DNA of 64,000 nt from Pyxicephalus adspersus (GCF_032062135.1 NC_092868.1:49333163-49397162); one strand, 5' to 3'. Counted from the stretch's first letter, positions 50,425 through 63,499 are shown. Made by a program: numbers and translations. Notes: generated by a model not told the origin, from the letters alone.

Positions 50425-50550
50425 TTATTATTATTATTCTTACACAGTATTTATATAGTGCCTTCATATTACGTAGCGCTGTACAAAGTCCATAGTCATG
50501 TCACTAGCTGTCCCTCAAAGGGGCTCACAATCTAATGTCCATCTAATGTT
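50425..50550 (-). mobile_element. SINE tail (reverse), truncated
   Basis: (ATT)n, ACACAGTATTTATATAGTGC, ACGTAGCGCTGTACAAAGTC, GTCCCTCAAAGGGGCTCACA. Only the 3' part of the tRNA-derived SINE. Confidence 0.8.
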
Positions 50551-50559
50551 CATTCAATG

Positions 50560-51350
50560 CAACGAAGAAGAAAGAAAATATATTCTAACGGACAAAAACT
50601 TGGCAATTGTTTATGACTCCGGCTTGTTTTTGTTTGCACTTAACACAATGCTGGGAGTTAGAGTGGAATCAGACTGAATGGAGAAGACGTAGCTGTCCGG
50701 CCTTTACAGAAAAACATTTCACAGACCCGGCTTCTTTTTTCCAGATGGTTGATATTTGTTTTGAAGGAAAGTCAAGCCATACATAGAATCTAAAAGAATT
50801 CAAAGTGAATGCTGGAAGACAATGGCTGGAGAAACCCACACTGCTCATTCAGCGAGTTCAGAATAAGAGACTTGGTAAAGTGTGGGAAGCTGAGCACAGG
50901 GAGGAAGATAAAAGGCGGCGCACTCAACTACAACAGGGATGAGAGGGGCCAGACTGACTGATGGGTCAGGAGGCCATGGGAGACCAAAAACACCGGACAA
51001 TACAGACGACGTCACCTCCAAAAATGCCTTTTAAGTGGTAATTTAGGAAAAAATAACAAATGATCAACTTTTAAATCTTAGTGAAAAGTTTGAGGTCTGT
51101 AAAATATGATCTGTGCAAAAGAATTTACTAAATGGAGTATGAAAGTTTCAGAGTGGAAAGTTTCAAAAACATTATTGCATAAAGATATATAAAATTAAAG
51201 GGGTTATTGTCCAGTAATTGCACAGAACTGGAGGTGCTGGTTAGGGGGTTCCTACATTTTTTGGTTTTCATGGTTCTGTCACTGCTTTAGAATTACTTTG
51301 AGCTGAACTATACTGGATATACTGGATAAAAAGAAATAAAAAAAGGTTCT
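50560..51350. other. Intergenic, unassigned
   Basis: No recognised exon or repeat in this stretch to the right of ICMT. Confidence 0.35.
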
Positions 51351-51355
51351 CATAA

Positions 51356-51760
51356 TTATTGGGGTGGCATGGCGGCCATATGCAGCAGTGGGGTCCCAGA
51401 TCAATTCTCCTCCATGAATCTGCAAAAAGTTTGTCTGTTCTATTTGTGTTTGTGTGTTTTTTTTTTCTTTTTAAATCCTCAAACATATAATTAGCTTCAT
51501 TGGCTTCCCCCCAAAATTGGTCTTTGACTGTGTTAATGATATATGACACTATGAGGGGCAGTTAGTGGCAGGGCGATGGACTGCAGAAGATATCAGGGTC
51601 AGGGTCAGAAATCTGGAGGTGCTAAGTGTCCCTGATGGCCCCGGAAACTCCACAGGGGCTCTAAGTCAGTTGGATTGGAGGAGCTTGAGTCAGTTTTGCA
51701 AAGCGACCCACTGCTGGCTTTGTCCGCCATTGGTCAGGACTATATAAATTTAGGTTATAA
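51356..51760 (+). mobile_element. Strongly diverged tRNA-derived SINE
   Basis: In order: GGGTGGCATGGCGG, AGTTTGTCTGTTCT, TTAGCTTCATTGGCTTCCCC, CTTTGACTGTGTTAATGATA, ACTATGAGGGGCAG, and TATATAAATTTAG at the end. These match the SINE head, central block and tail order of 36963-37217 at low similarity. Confidence 0.55.
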
Positions 51761-51764
51761 TCCC

Positions 51765-53990
51765 AAAAATGCAACTTTCACTGCAATACTGACATAATTT
51801 TCAGCACTTTCTCCTTGCAGGCTTACATTCGGCATTGCTGGCCCTTTTCTTGGTTAAATGAGGATAAGAAATGCAATGGGCAATGTCACAAAATCTTTTT
51901 AATCAACAAGAAGAGTCAATTTACTAATGCAGAATGGATGCAGAATTGTCAGGGCAGGCTATAGGCAGGACTGCTATCACAGGGGGACAAGGGGCAAAAG
52001 TGCTTGACTTTTTAGACATTGGGGAAAGGGTGCCATGGAAGTTTATCTAGTATGGAGCCCCGAAATTGCTGATGGTTGGCCAGGCTAGAGGTATTTATTC
52101 CTATAAAACAAATAGGCAGGTGATAAGGAAGTTATAAGAAATCCAAAAGCCCAATGTTTCCTAAAAGCTCTCCTCACACAGTTATATTTTTTATATCTTC
52201 CATTTTTAGATGTCTTCTGGCTGGTTACATTGAGTTATCGAGTTCCCCTCTTTTGCATTGAGATGCTTTGACAACCTTCAAAAAATGAAATAAATGCACC
52301 ACAATGCACAAAAGTGTTGTAGTACATGCGTGAATGGGTCCAAAAGCCATTTATCTGGACCCAACACACCCTCAGTGCTGACATTTACATACTTTAGCCC
52401 CAAGCTTTGCATTGTAGGTAGACAGGTTCCCCCTGTTTGTTTCTTTATATTTACCCCCTGTTTGTTTCTTTATATTTAGTAGTAAAAGGATTTTTGCAGA
52501 GTATTGGCGGTAATTGGAGCAGTGGTAATGGTAAGTATAGGCATGTTGGGTGTCTGATACTGGATAGGTAGGTGGGTTGAGCTTTGATAGGTTGGTTTTA
52601 AGTGCAGTACTAACTAAGGGTGAAAAACATTGACTCTACACTTGGAAATTTGATTCTGTTTTGTAACTCTGCCCCGGGTCTCACAATTTCCTTCCCAAGA
52701 GTCGTCATGGAGGTGACTTGGCGATCTCCGGTCATTCCTCTACAAGAGTCAGTTTTGGAGTTTTTCTCAGAGGTTACCTGGAGTACAATAGGCAGATTTG
52801 TCTTCTGTCACTCGTACATGGGAATAATGGTGAAATAATAGAGCGAAAGAAAGTTCACATTAAAGTTTTCTCTCTGCAGCTGTAGCAGAACCAGCCAGTC
52901 CCAAACCACCAGCCGGGCTCCTCCGAGAACAATGTATGGGGAATCTATAGTAAGAGCAGGCTTTGGGAAGCGTGGAAATTGGGCAGTCCGCCTCCTTCTC
53001 CATGGTCTTCTAAGAGATTCGACACACTCTGCAACAATAGAGGCCACGGCTCCTGGGAACAGGTCTCTGAATCAATGAACCAACTTTCTGGGCACATACA
53101 TCATCCGTTAAACAACCCCCTAATGATGCCATGAAATCACTGACAAAACTTTCAACTGCAAGCTGCAAAACTTAGAGCCTGGATTGGGATGGTAAATTGT
53201 ACAGAAGAAATATTGCTGCTGCATACAAAAGGACGCCTGGAGTTTTGTGGTTTTCAGCTGTCCTGGAATGGACTGTTGTAACGAACCAAATCTAAATGTC
53301 TGAAATATTTTTTTGCCTGGTAATGACATTGTAAGAAAATGGATGGCAAAAAAAATATTGATGTGCTATCACATTTTGCACACAGAGCTATTTACAATAT
53401 TATTGGAGGTGATTAAACATACATGGAGAGACATTTGCCTAAAAAAGAGTCTGGGACAAAGTTTACATTGCCAGCTGCCAGGGGTGTAGTGGGGCGGGCA
53501 CCGGTGGGCATGCCATGCCCTCACATTTTTTGGGAATGAGGCATTTACATAACAATGATGCGCATGCACGCTCGCCATAGTACCGTGCCCTCTCTTCTTT
53601 TTTTTTATAACTACACCCCTGTTGGCAAGGTAGAAAAAATTTGGTAGCCTGTAAAGCAAACATATAGTTCTATTTTGAAAATTTGCAAATATCGCAAAAG
53701 GGGACAGGAGATGTTCATTCTGCAATAAAACATACTTACCTGTCTGTTCAATATCTACCTTAAAAAAGTGTTGAGCTGTTCATGAGCCACTCAGCGTACA
53801 TTGCCAGGATATGCTGGGTATCCTGGCATCACCCAAGGCCCACACATGTGCAGCTCAATGTAGGATGCCAGGATATGCCTATATGCTAGTTTCTGCTTTA
53901 CCAGTCCTCTACCTGATGTGGCGTAGCACAGCAAAGGATTAAAAGAATATTACCCCCTTCTAATCCATTTGATATGTGAACATATGACTT
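51765..53990. other. Intergenic, unassigned
   Basis: No convincing exon. A segment 53700-53890 shares a few words (TTCTGCAATAAAACATACTT) with the MITE at 28924-29230. An open frame at 52808-53047 (minus) has no recognisable family. Confidence 0.35.
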
Positions 53991-53999
53991 AAAGCATAC

Positions 54000-54440
54000 C
54001 TACTTTTTTTAAAAAAAAAGGGTGCAGCACCACCCCCAATTCTAAGAATGAATGGGAGCACAAAGCCTCCTGGGGTACCTACGTCACGCATCCCGGGAGG
54101 CTCTTGGGTGCTCCTTATGTGCATGCCTGGGATGTTCGGACATGCATAGAAGGAGACGTTTCGTGAAAAGAAAAAAAAATGGCGATCTCTCTCATGCGCA
54201 GCATATTTGGCAAGTTCTTTTCAACCTACATCACCCGATCTTGCACCTGGTTGAGTGACGTAGGAAGAAGAACCAGGAAGAAGAGTCAAGGATGGCAGTG
54301 CCCAGAGCGCCGGCATGAAGACGGATGCCGGGACAATGTGGGACCCGATGCAAGACACCTCCGAACTGATTGACTGTGCTGTGGGATGACACCTCCGAAC
54401 CGATTGACTTACCTGTGAAGGTAAGTGCATTTTTCATGGT
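54000..54440 (-). repeat. Interspersed repeat, 'ACGTCA/GGTGGC' family
   Basis: Reverse relative of 12640-13030: CATCCCGGGAGGCTCTTGGG, GTGACGTAGGAAGAAGAACC, GAAGACGGATGCCGGGACAA. It also has an internal near-duplicate of GACACCTCCGAACTGATTGA at 54356 and 54389. Confidence 0.75.
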
Positions 54441-54449
54441 TTTGGGTGT

Positions 54450-56130
54450 TTTTCAGTTTTCTTCATCTTTAAGCCCCAGAGACTGAAATGGGTAACTAAA
54501 AGCACTTGGGGCTATATGGATAAGGAAGACTTAACACTGGGCAAAGTAATATATATTTATTCCATTGCCATTGTGCTGCTGTGCATGGGAGGAAGAAGGG
54601 TCCTGGTGGCTCCTAGAGGGCAAAGTAGGATGGCTGAGCCCCATCTATATTTTTCTGGGGTACCCCTATGATTGTACCCCTGTTTGCACATAAGGAAAAG
54701 CTACACTTAAAAACAAATTAAAAACTAAAAAAACTTAAAAATGAATTTTCGGAATGCTTGTAATAAAAAAATATTATTCTTGTTCCTTTTAAATTTGTTT
54801 CTACAATACATATGTTACCTTTGGTTTCTTTCCTATCATTGTCATAGGAAAACTGATGAATTGTGTAATTGTCTCTCCGATCAGCATATAACAACCTCTG
54901 GACAGGGATTCACTTCACAAGCGCTATAATTAGCAGGGATGTCTGATTTTTGATAAAGTTGTTTTGCTGGATTTCCTCGTATTCTCAACAAAGAAGCATG
55001 AAGATTAACTACAAATGGGAAGGTTGTGGGCATTAGAAGCAGAAAATCGTGATTTTCTAAGAGGCTGAAAAGTTTCCTTTGGAGGCGAGAGAGTGGAGTT
55101 TTGAATGGAGGTGTTGGGGGGTCTCCTGGCTCTTTCCAAAGCCCACCCACACCATGACCAGGCACATTAGCTGCAATTTTACGGAGGATTTTAAGCTAAT
55201 CCAAAGTTTTTGCAATGGACATTTTAAGGTCCTGACCTAGCTGAGAAGAGGTGAATTATGGAGCCACCTCACTTGAAGCTTTTAAATCCTCGAAGGAAGC
55301 CTGAGGGGCACATCCTATTGACCTATGTCCCATTACTACTAGGAATACACCATGCGATTTTCTCTCAATGGTTCTGCATTATGAGTGTTATTAATAAATC
55401 ATTATAATCAATCATTCAATGTGCCATTTGCTTGTTTAATATCTACTCTGATTTCTGATGAGTTTTACAAATATATAATCATGAAATATCAAAAATGTAT
55501 TTCGATACCAATATGATAGTTAACAAAACAACAAAAAAGAATTTCCTAATCAATTTTTTTATATTGATCAAAGGGAATTGTTTTAAATTGTTTTTGATTG
55601 ATTATGCATTTTTGTCCTAAATATCACACTGAAATCACGTAGTAAGAGGCAGCTATGGGCTTGTCCATATTATGGGTTTGCTGAAACATTGCCATACATA
55701 ATACCACAATGCATGGTCACCTGTGCCGCTGTACATTATAACGTTTACCTTATTTATTATATTGAATGGAACAGAGCACAAACATGGACAGAAAAGTGTG
55801 TATCAGTTTAATACAAAAACCCTCTATACATTTTTGTTTTGTACTTTATATTTTATATGTTTACGGCAAAGATTGATTAAGATGCATTTCTCGTCCACTA
55901 TTGGCGTTGGGACCCCAGTACGAGCTTGGCCTTGATATTGGCTTGAGGCCATACCCTCATATTGATGAATATGTGGAACTAACAATCTCTGGTTTATTGA
56001 ACGTGTTAAGGTTATCCACAGGCTTTTAATGAGCTTTGAGCTAAGGGAGCTTTTATCTTTGTACAGGACATACAGATTCTTAACTAATGGAATTCAAGAC
56101 AACTCCAACATTGGATTTTCCATTGCTGGT
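54450..56130. other. Intergenic, AT-rich, unassigned
   Basis: No recognised gene, RNA or named repeat. Open frames are short and without family resemblance. Confidence 0.35.
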
Positions 56131-56135
56131 GACAA

Positions 56136-56312
56136 TGGGCCTAACTTAGTAAATCTCTCCAAGACTAGAGAAGATAGGCTATCATGGGAGAACCTGAGTG
56201 ATCCAGCAAACCTCCAATGGATTTTCAGCAAATCGTTTGTTATGGGTTGGCAAATGTTTTCAATCATGGACCAGATCCATTCAAGATTTGCTGGGTCATC
56301 CAGTTTGTGTAT
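56136..56312. repeat. Foldback MITE, partial copy
   Basis: GGGCCTAACTTAGTAAATCT, GAGTGATCCAGCAAACCTCC, ACCAGATCCATTCAAGATTT, GCTGGGTCATCCAG. The right terminus is lost. Confidence 0.65.
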
Positions 56313-57044
56313 TCTTCACTCGTTCCAAGGACTTGTTCAAGTCTCATTCTAAAGCAGCAAGAACAAGTATGCCAATTATTGAAGCCATGCAGCAGCCAGG
56401 CAATTAGCATTTTTAAAATGAGGCCAGCAATAACACTACCATTTGAAACCTCACTGTTTCTGTGATAGGGGATAGGTTTAATAAAAAAGGATAATTCAGT
56501 TGCAGTTGGGTCCTTTACAGTGACAAAGTAAGTGCTCCAACCAATTGGGGAGGAAGAGAAGAAGCTGGGGTTGGTGAGTTCAACTTGCTCGGGGGCGGGC
56601 TATTTGCAGAAGCTGTAACTTTGCCACGAATGGCTTTTTGACTTTGGTACTGGTAAGGAGGAACCAGCAGATGGGAGATTTATCTACCACCATTCAAAGA
56701 GCCCCCAGCCACTTTTAGGGGAACTCTATGAACCCTGTTTGGTGTAACTGCTGCCTGATTTCTAAAACCTTTATAGATTGTCCCCAATCAAATAATCAGA
56801 ATTAACCCACATTTTCTTTTAAGCACATTTTTCTTTTCTTGAGTATCAAACAGAAGGATTAAGGTGTTGGGTGCACAAAGAACGATGTGTCCCATTGTAC
56901 AGTAAAATTAGCTTCTGCGTCAATGGAAGTGATGGAAGGGAAAGGACAATTACCACAACAAAACCAAATCTTGGTTTGAAATGCTAAAAGTACTAAAGAC
57001 TAGGAGAAGCAGAGGGGGGGCTGGTGGAGTAATTAACACAAGTA

Positions 57045-57112
57045 AGGCTAATATATATAAATATATATATAAATATATATAAATATATATATAAATATAT
57101 ATATATATATTA
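57045..57112. repeat. (TATA/AATATA)n microsatellite
   Basis: A run of TA dinucleotides with interspersed AAATATATAT units. The repeated Tyr/Ile open frames across it are artefacts. Confidence 0.9.
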
Positions 57113-57299
57113 TCCCTATATACCTTATATACATACTTATATACCAGATAAATAACCTGCTGAGAAAATCCAACTCTACAGAGAGTTTCTGTTCCGTAAG
57201 AATTGTTTGTGTATGCAATGACATTATCCTGCATTGTGGAGTTCCTAGCACAAGTCTTGTAAAATGTAAATAAGAAGAACCTCAACACACTTGTCCTAA

Positions 57300-58480
57300 T
57301 GAGGCTTTTTAGGCTCGTGTCTCCTTTCTTGCATTGTATATAAATGTTTATTTATACTTGTTACTTGCTTAAGCATTTAAAGGACCACTGCACTTTTGTT
57401 GCAAGGATGGTTAAGGGCTCAGGCTTTGCATCAAGATAATTAGCATTCTCTCCATGTATGAGATTTAGCAATGAACAATCCACAGTCTAAATATAAAATA
57501 GGGAAAATTTGTCAAATTTGTAGATATTTGATTCAATTTGACTTTTGGGCCAATTGCAAAAAAAAAATTCATTTATATATAGATTTAACCCTTTTATGTT
57601 GAATAGAATCAAGTGGTTGGGGTCTGTATCTGAAGGAATACAGACCCCAGCAAAGACTGACATATAAGTTAAAATTGTCCAAAAAAGTAGAATTTTGGTA
57701 GAATTGGGAATTTCAACCACAGGAACACAAACTATAGTAATGTATGACTGCATATGGGGAAATTATTCTGTACATTTTAACTACTTTGAATTAGAATTTT
57801 GGTAAAAATTGTTAAAACTGGCCAAAAAAAGTTAAGTAAAATTTTGGTAGAATTAGTACTAACCGCAGGGACACAAATTACAGTAATGTATCACTACATA
57901 TAGTGAAATGAATCTGTAAAAATGGACTGCTTTCAATTAGAATCAAGCAGTAGAATTATTCTAATAGGCTAAATTATACTTAAATGCCCTATTGTATTTG
58001 GTGCATTTCCACAGGTAGGACCCATTGGATCCCATTGCTTACTGTGGTAATATTATTGGGCAAAAGGAACATTCTAATTGGCTACAATATTCTCAAAAAA
58101 TGTAAACTTGCCGTATAAAATTTTCAAAAATCAATAAAAATCAACACAATAAGTATATTCTTGCAATTCGTTGCATTTCTTTTAAAGCCAAGTCATTCAT
58201 AGAAGATTTGATTAAATTCAGTTTGACTTTTGAGTTGCATTTCACCTAGTCAAATATTTATTGCACACCCCTAATATTTAATATATTTTCATTTCTTTTT
58301 TATCTAGGGCTGAAAAACTGTTGAAACATTTTTTATATCTGGAAATAGTTGATCCTGAACTGCCTTCTGCCTCTGCTGACTGTTATCGGATATTTCTGAT
58401 GATTATATACCAACAGCATATGGTATAACAAATATTCTGTATTTCAGTCCTAGGGGGACAATACTGCTCTTCTAAGGATA
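57300..58480. other. Intergenic, contains loose repeats of TTTTGGTAGAATT words
   Basis: Segments 57660-57770 and 57830-57930 share AGAATTTTGGTAGAATT, GGACACAAATTACAGTAATG and CACTACATAT-like words, so a degenerate duplication of about 165 bp is likely. A 45-codon stretch after TTTATCTAG at 58307 is exon-like at its left edge only. Confidence 0.4.
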
Positions 58481-58491
58481 GATTATTGCAC

Positions 58492-58722
58492 AGTATTATT
58501 ATTTTGATTATTACACAGTATTAATATAGCACCAACATATTATGCAGCGCTGTACAAAATCCATTGTCATATCACTAGCTGTCTTTCAAAATATAACCAT
58601 AGTCATATATCATTAATACAGTCTAAGGTTCATTTCGGGGGAAGCCAATTAACCTAACTTCATGTTTTTGGGATGTGGAAAGAAAACCGGAGTACCCGGA
58701 GGAAACCTGCAAACTTCAGTAG
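58492..58722 (-). mobile_element. tRNA-derived SINE lacking head (reverse)
   Basis: ACACAGTATTAATATAGCAC, TATGCAGCGCTGTACAAAAT, AGCCAATTAACCTAACTTCA, TGTTTTTGGGATGTGG and ACCGGAGTACCCGGAGGAAA. Tail and central block present; the tRNA-like head is gone. Confidence 0.8.
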
Positions 58723-58739
58723 AATCTTTATAATACGGT

Positions 58740-59815
58740 AAGTGAGCCCTAGGACAAAGAGTGCATTAATGGAGGGATCACCAGGTGTAGTGTGCTGCAG
58801 TGTATTTTATATTTACCCTTGGATTGGATTGTTCTTGGGTACACTTTACGTTAAATCTCATATTTTAAATGTACATAAAAATGTTATTATGACACAGAAT
58901 ATAAAGTACAATAAAATTATTATTATTAGAAAAGAGGTAAAACGTTTACATGCTTGGTACTATAGCTTGGCTGTATTGTGTAGTCAGAGGGTTGTCAGTG
59001 AAGTTGGCTATTCTGTACTCTGACATGAGCAATTGGGGGGATAACTTCTCTCTGAATAGAAGATCTAGCATCCTAACATTCTGATAAATCATCAGATCAC
59101 CCTGGGGCTGACCATGGCTAATTGCTGGATTTTTTGGCTAATTCTGCTCCATTTCTGCCGCACAAACAGCATTCTTTACACCAGATGTTGCACAAAGCCT
59201 GGAAGATGCCTGCAGCTCCATATCTAATCGGCTGTTTTATGAAACAATATTGGTGCAATCAGGGTCTAATGTGATAGAACAACACACTCAATTAGGCCTA
59301 AATAATAAGAAAGACCCCCCATGGGTTATTTTCTGTAAGACCTGGAGTGAGAAAACTCTTATCTTATAAAAAAAATGAGTATATGTAATTACAAATGTAT
59401 ATTTTATATTTATATACATATATCAGGTCATAAAAAAACTACTGCAAACACGGGTTGTCCCAAAAATATATCTACTAAGTCAATCTGAACTCAAAAACAT
59501 AAATCCTGTTTTATTACTAATATCTTGCATTCTCAAACTTTTTACCCCAGAGGAAAACATGAAATTTGTCTTAGGTCCTGAGAAAACCCTGATAAATGTA
59601 ATTATTTAGGGAATGAGTGGAAAGGTGCGTCTTACATTGGTGGCCATTGGAATAGATGTCCTCCTTGCACTGTTGGTTAGCACCAATTATATTGGTCCAC
59701 TACTATGCAAGCACCATCAGATGGGGAGTCAATCAGCAATAGCTAAAGAAACCCCAGTGACACCCCCCCGCCCAATTATGATGGCTGGTTTAGAGCAGAA
59801 TGTTTTTTTTACCCC
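58740..59815. other. Intergenic, unassigned
   Basis: No recognised gene or repeat. Near 59555-59600 words resembling the hAT-like repeat (CCTGAGAAAACCC) occur, too weak to call. Confidence 0.3.
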
Positions 59816-59832
59816 TCAAGAACCCTTTAAAT

Positions 59833-60614
59833 AATATCAAGGTCTTGCAAATCCCATCTAAAGCCAATATATTGGTTTCAATAGGAAAGTGTTCCATTTT
59901 GGTGGTCCACAGAAAAATTTGGACAATTTGGAAAACAAAAATAATATTCTATATTTATTATATTCTAATTTTTTTATACTCTAATTTTTTATATTCTTCA
60001 TGACAATTTTCCCCTTTAATATTGCACTAAATTCACAAACTTTACTAGAGACGGAAAAAAAAGGGAGGCGCAGCGTGACGTCAGTGTAGTGTTAAGTTAT
60101 ATGAGGCAACCGTTCCCGAGCCGTACGCTTCAGTATTGTTTCCACCATTACAACAGTCACCCCGCTCCGCCAATACCGATTCTCATCCGATTGTTTTATT
60201 TTATTTGTTTATTTCTCAGATTCTCTTTTAGGTAAGTATGACCTTAGCTGTGTATTTTCTTTACCTGTTTTATTTAATGGCATCAAATAGTTTGACTTTG
60301 ATAACTTTCATTTCTTGTTTGGTCTTAGAATGAAATAAACCCATAATGAGGGAGAAAAAGCAAACAAATAATTTGTATTTCTTTAGTAATACCAAAGATC
60401 ATACAACTAATGATAATAGTAACAATAGTAATACTTCACCTAACCGTGAGCTGATCAATGAATCAGAGCCGCCACAGTCCTTGTCAGCACCATTAGAAAG
60501 ATCAATACTTTACAAATGTATTTATGTTTTTAAAAAACATTCATATTAATGGTCTGCAGGATTTACAATGATGAATATAGTGGTCTGTGGGGTCCGAAAG
60601 GTTGGCGACCGCTG
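59833..60614 (+). mobile_element. hAT element, internally deleted, sister copy
   Basis: Highly similar to 13841-14572 from GACGGAAAAA and the TGACGTCA box near 60076, through the putative intron and the ATG at 60346 (MREKKQTN start, again about 60 codons), to a 3' end here preserved as GTTGGCGACCGCTG. CTTTAAAT occurs directly after the end (60615-60622) and at 59825-59832, a perfect 8-bp match that would be the target duplication. The left terminus itself does not show the CAGCGGTCGCC word, so that end is altered. Confidence 0.75.
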
Positions 60615-60639
60615 CTTTAAATAGTGCCTAAATCTTAGA

Positions 60640-61575
60640 CAAAAACCTTCAAACACCCAATGCAAATATCTGACTGCTACATTCTAAAGTTTTTGGTCCA
60701 TTTTAACATCCAATCATTATACTAAAAAGCCGTGTCTAAATATGGATTTGTCTCAAACATTATGTGTTTGTAATGTTTGTACTTTTTGCAACCAGTTCTA
60801 ATTTTCATAAACATTAAAAGAGTAATTGTTTTTATTAATTTTGTGTTAATAGACAAAAGACAATTTTATAGTTTTATGATTAGTACCACTGAAACTTCCT
60901 GTTTTTTTCAACCCCATGGTTTGGTGTTTTAAGGTTTTTGTCTACTTGTTACTTGAGGTAGGTGGTCTACCTAGCTAGAGTTTTTTTTATATATGGGGAC
61001 TTAAATTCATAATATAAAGAAATGCTTCAATCCTGAAAAACACCCAATAAATCAATTTTTAGAGAGAAAAAAAGTGCCAGTTACCTTGATGATTAGTGGT
61101 GAACTCTACCCCTTAGCAGTAGTGGTTGGTTTAAAGAATTGTTTAACAGGTTAAATGATACACCAATTCACCGAGAGGAGAAAAGACTCAATCCACTGTG
61201 AATTTTTCATCTTTACAGATTGGCCCAATATGCTGACCTTCCTTATATTGATTACTAATATAGAACCTCAAGGTGAAAATCTGGTATGAAAAGGATTTTA
61301 GTTTTTGAATTTTAATGAATGAGTTTCTTCTATCTCTTGAGAACTTAGAATATCTTGGTTTCTTGGTCTTCATACTGACTGTGCTAATTTTTAAGGGTTT
61401 CCATTATACTTCCTGGATTTAATATTATTTTATATTAGGGGAAGTATGGCACACACAAAGATGAAAAAAACAAACAAATCCCCAGATGGACAAAGTATCA
61501 GATAATATGGTAGGCAGATTTTGCTGTCAATATTACCATCACATCTAGAAAGACTTTTTCACTTTTGGACATGTT
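60640..61575. other. Intergenic, AT-rich, unassigned
   Basis: No recognised gene, RNA or repeat. Confidence 0.35.
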
Positions 61576-61584
61576 GACCATTAA

Positions 61585-62630
61585 CCACCTGAGCGTTACA
61601 CTAGATTTAGATTTCTAGATCTAAATAGGTCTAGATTTAGGTCTAGATTTCTGTACCAAAAGCATTACAGGTTTTCATGAAAATTTTTTTTTAAATTGTA
61701 GACCTGTAACTTACAGAAATATGTCCGAATAGGGGTCTAGTAGATATAATGAATATAAAAAATGTTTGAAACACACAATCATGTAAAAAAAAAAAAAAAA
61801 AAAAATACTTTTAATAAAATTAAAGGAAAAACACAGAAATCAGCTTAAACAAGAATACATAAATAAATGAAAAATACTGAAAATGCAATAATTCGGTATA
61901 CTGTATTGTAATATATTTTTCGAAAACACCTCCCTAGTGTCCCTAGTGTCCAACCGTCCAACGTCACATACCTATAGACAAAACCACATAAATATATTTT
62001 CAATTATTTTGGATTGGATTGGATTGGATACAGGACTTTGTATTCAATACAATACCGATAATGCGATAATTCGGTATAATGTACAGTAATATATTTTTCT
62101 AAAACACCTCCCTAGTGTCCGTCACATACCTATAGACAAAACCACATAAATATATTTTCTATTATTTTGGATTGGATTGGATACAGGACTTTGTATTCAA
62201 TCCAATACAAAATGAATGAATGAAATTTTCCCGCACACGCGCCGACGTCATCGCCGCACGCACAAGAAGCCGGTCGGCTTTTTTTTTCTCCGCCGGCCAG
62301 CTTCTTGTGTTAGAAGCACACGACGCTGGACGGAGAACGACGTGGGACGATCAGCGGGCCCAGGTAAGAAGCTGGTCGGCATCTTGTGGTCCGCCGGCCG
62401 GCATCTTACTGGTCCCGCTGGTATAGGAGACGGCACCTGACGCTGGAGAGGGAGATCGACGCTGGAGGACGAAGCTGGAACACTGACCCGACGCTGGAAC
62501 ACGGACCCGACGCTGGATGAGTACAGTGGGACCAGGTAAGTGAGATTTTAATATAGACGAAAAAGTACGGGGTTATCGATAGTTGCAAATATTTTTTGCA
62601 CGGAAAAGTACGGGGTTAGCGGTTGGGAGG
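61585..62630. mobile_element. piggyBac-like non-autonomous element flanked by TTAA
   Basis: TTAA at 61581-61584 and again at 62631-62634. The element begins CCACCTGAGCGTTAC and ends GTTAGCGGTTGGGAGG, imperfect inverted repeats. TTAA duplication and CC-starting ends are piggyBac features. The interior has a tandem duplication (about 61880-62040 and 62058-62205) and a GC-rich block (62224-62540) with repeated GACGCTGGA words. No transposase recognised; GC-rich open frames there are not genes. Confidence 0.7.
61880..62205. repeat. Direct tandem duplication inside the piggyBac-like element
   Basis: Both units contain ATAATTCGGTATA, ACACCTCCCTAGTGTCC, CCTATAGACAAAACCACATA and TTGGATTGGAT(n)ACAGGACTT. 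The first unit has an extra CCTAGTGTCC/CGTCCAAC insertion and one more GGATT unit. Confidence 0.9.
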
Positions 62631-63204
62631 TTAAAGGGCCTCCAACAATAGTCACGTCTTGATTCTCTGTTACTATGTCAGAGATAGCAAACATTTTTTA
62701 ATCTTTTTAGGTATAGAAAAACATGTGGCTATGTGCTGATGCAGTGTATTGGTGGCCAATCACAAGAGCTAAGTGACAAATAAAAGCGTACCTAAACTCA
62801 CAGTTTTCACTTTACATGAAAGTGTAGACAACCCTTTTATGTAAAGTATGTTTGTTCTTTTTTTTTTTTTCAAACTGTGTTTATTAAAGTTTTGCATATA
62901 CATATACAGAAAAACAAACAAAACAAAATAACCAAGTGGAACAAAGAACAAAATATAGAACTCAAAAACACGAAAATGAAACACTCAATAATCCAGTATT
63001 ATTTGGCAGCAGTGCTGGAAGAATTGAATAACCACATAATCATCCAGATATATTTGTTAAATACCATGTGGAGTATCGGAACAACTCAAGTATAGATGTA
63101 CGGTCCGAATCAGTAAAAGCGTAAACTAAAAACTTGTACCATTTCGTCCAGAACCGAGTAATAGAGTCATCACCTTGTAGTTGTCTGTTTGTTCCTTTAA
63201 GTGC

Positions 63205-63490
63205 AACACCCTCGCCTAGGCAATCGAGAATGAATGGGAATCTCAGTGAGATCCGCAATTTTTTTCCCATCTACGTCACCCAATCTCACGCCTGGGTCAG
63301 GTGATGTAGCAAGAAGAAAACGGAAGAAGAGGCGAAGATGGTGGCACCTGGAGCTCCGGCACGAAGAGGGATGCCGGGACGATGCAGGACCCAATGGAAG
63401 AGACCTCTGGACCGATTGACTGCCCTGTGGAATTAAAGCAAGTGTATTTTGTTTTGTTTTGGGGGACTTTTGAGTTTAGTTCTTCTTTAA
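63205..63490 (-). repeat. Interspersed repeat, 'ACGTCA/GGTGGC' family
   Basis: CCATCTACGTCACCCAATCT, GTGATGTAGCAAGAAGAAAA, GCGAAGATGGTGGCACC and AGAGGGATGCCGGGACGATG, in the same order as 54000-54440. Confidence 0.75.
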
Positions 63491-63499
63491 TACCAGAGA

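Noticed and set aside
57048..57288. Frames with Tyr-Ile repeats
   Set aside because: Translation of a TA microsatellite.
58307..58430. 45-codon open stretch after an acceptor-like TTTATCTAG
   Set aside because: No donor, no family resemblance and no neighbouring exons.
62216..62502. Arg-rich frames of 60-84 codons
   Set aside because: They lie within the GC-rich module of the TTAA-flanked element and differ in every frame; no coding signature.
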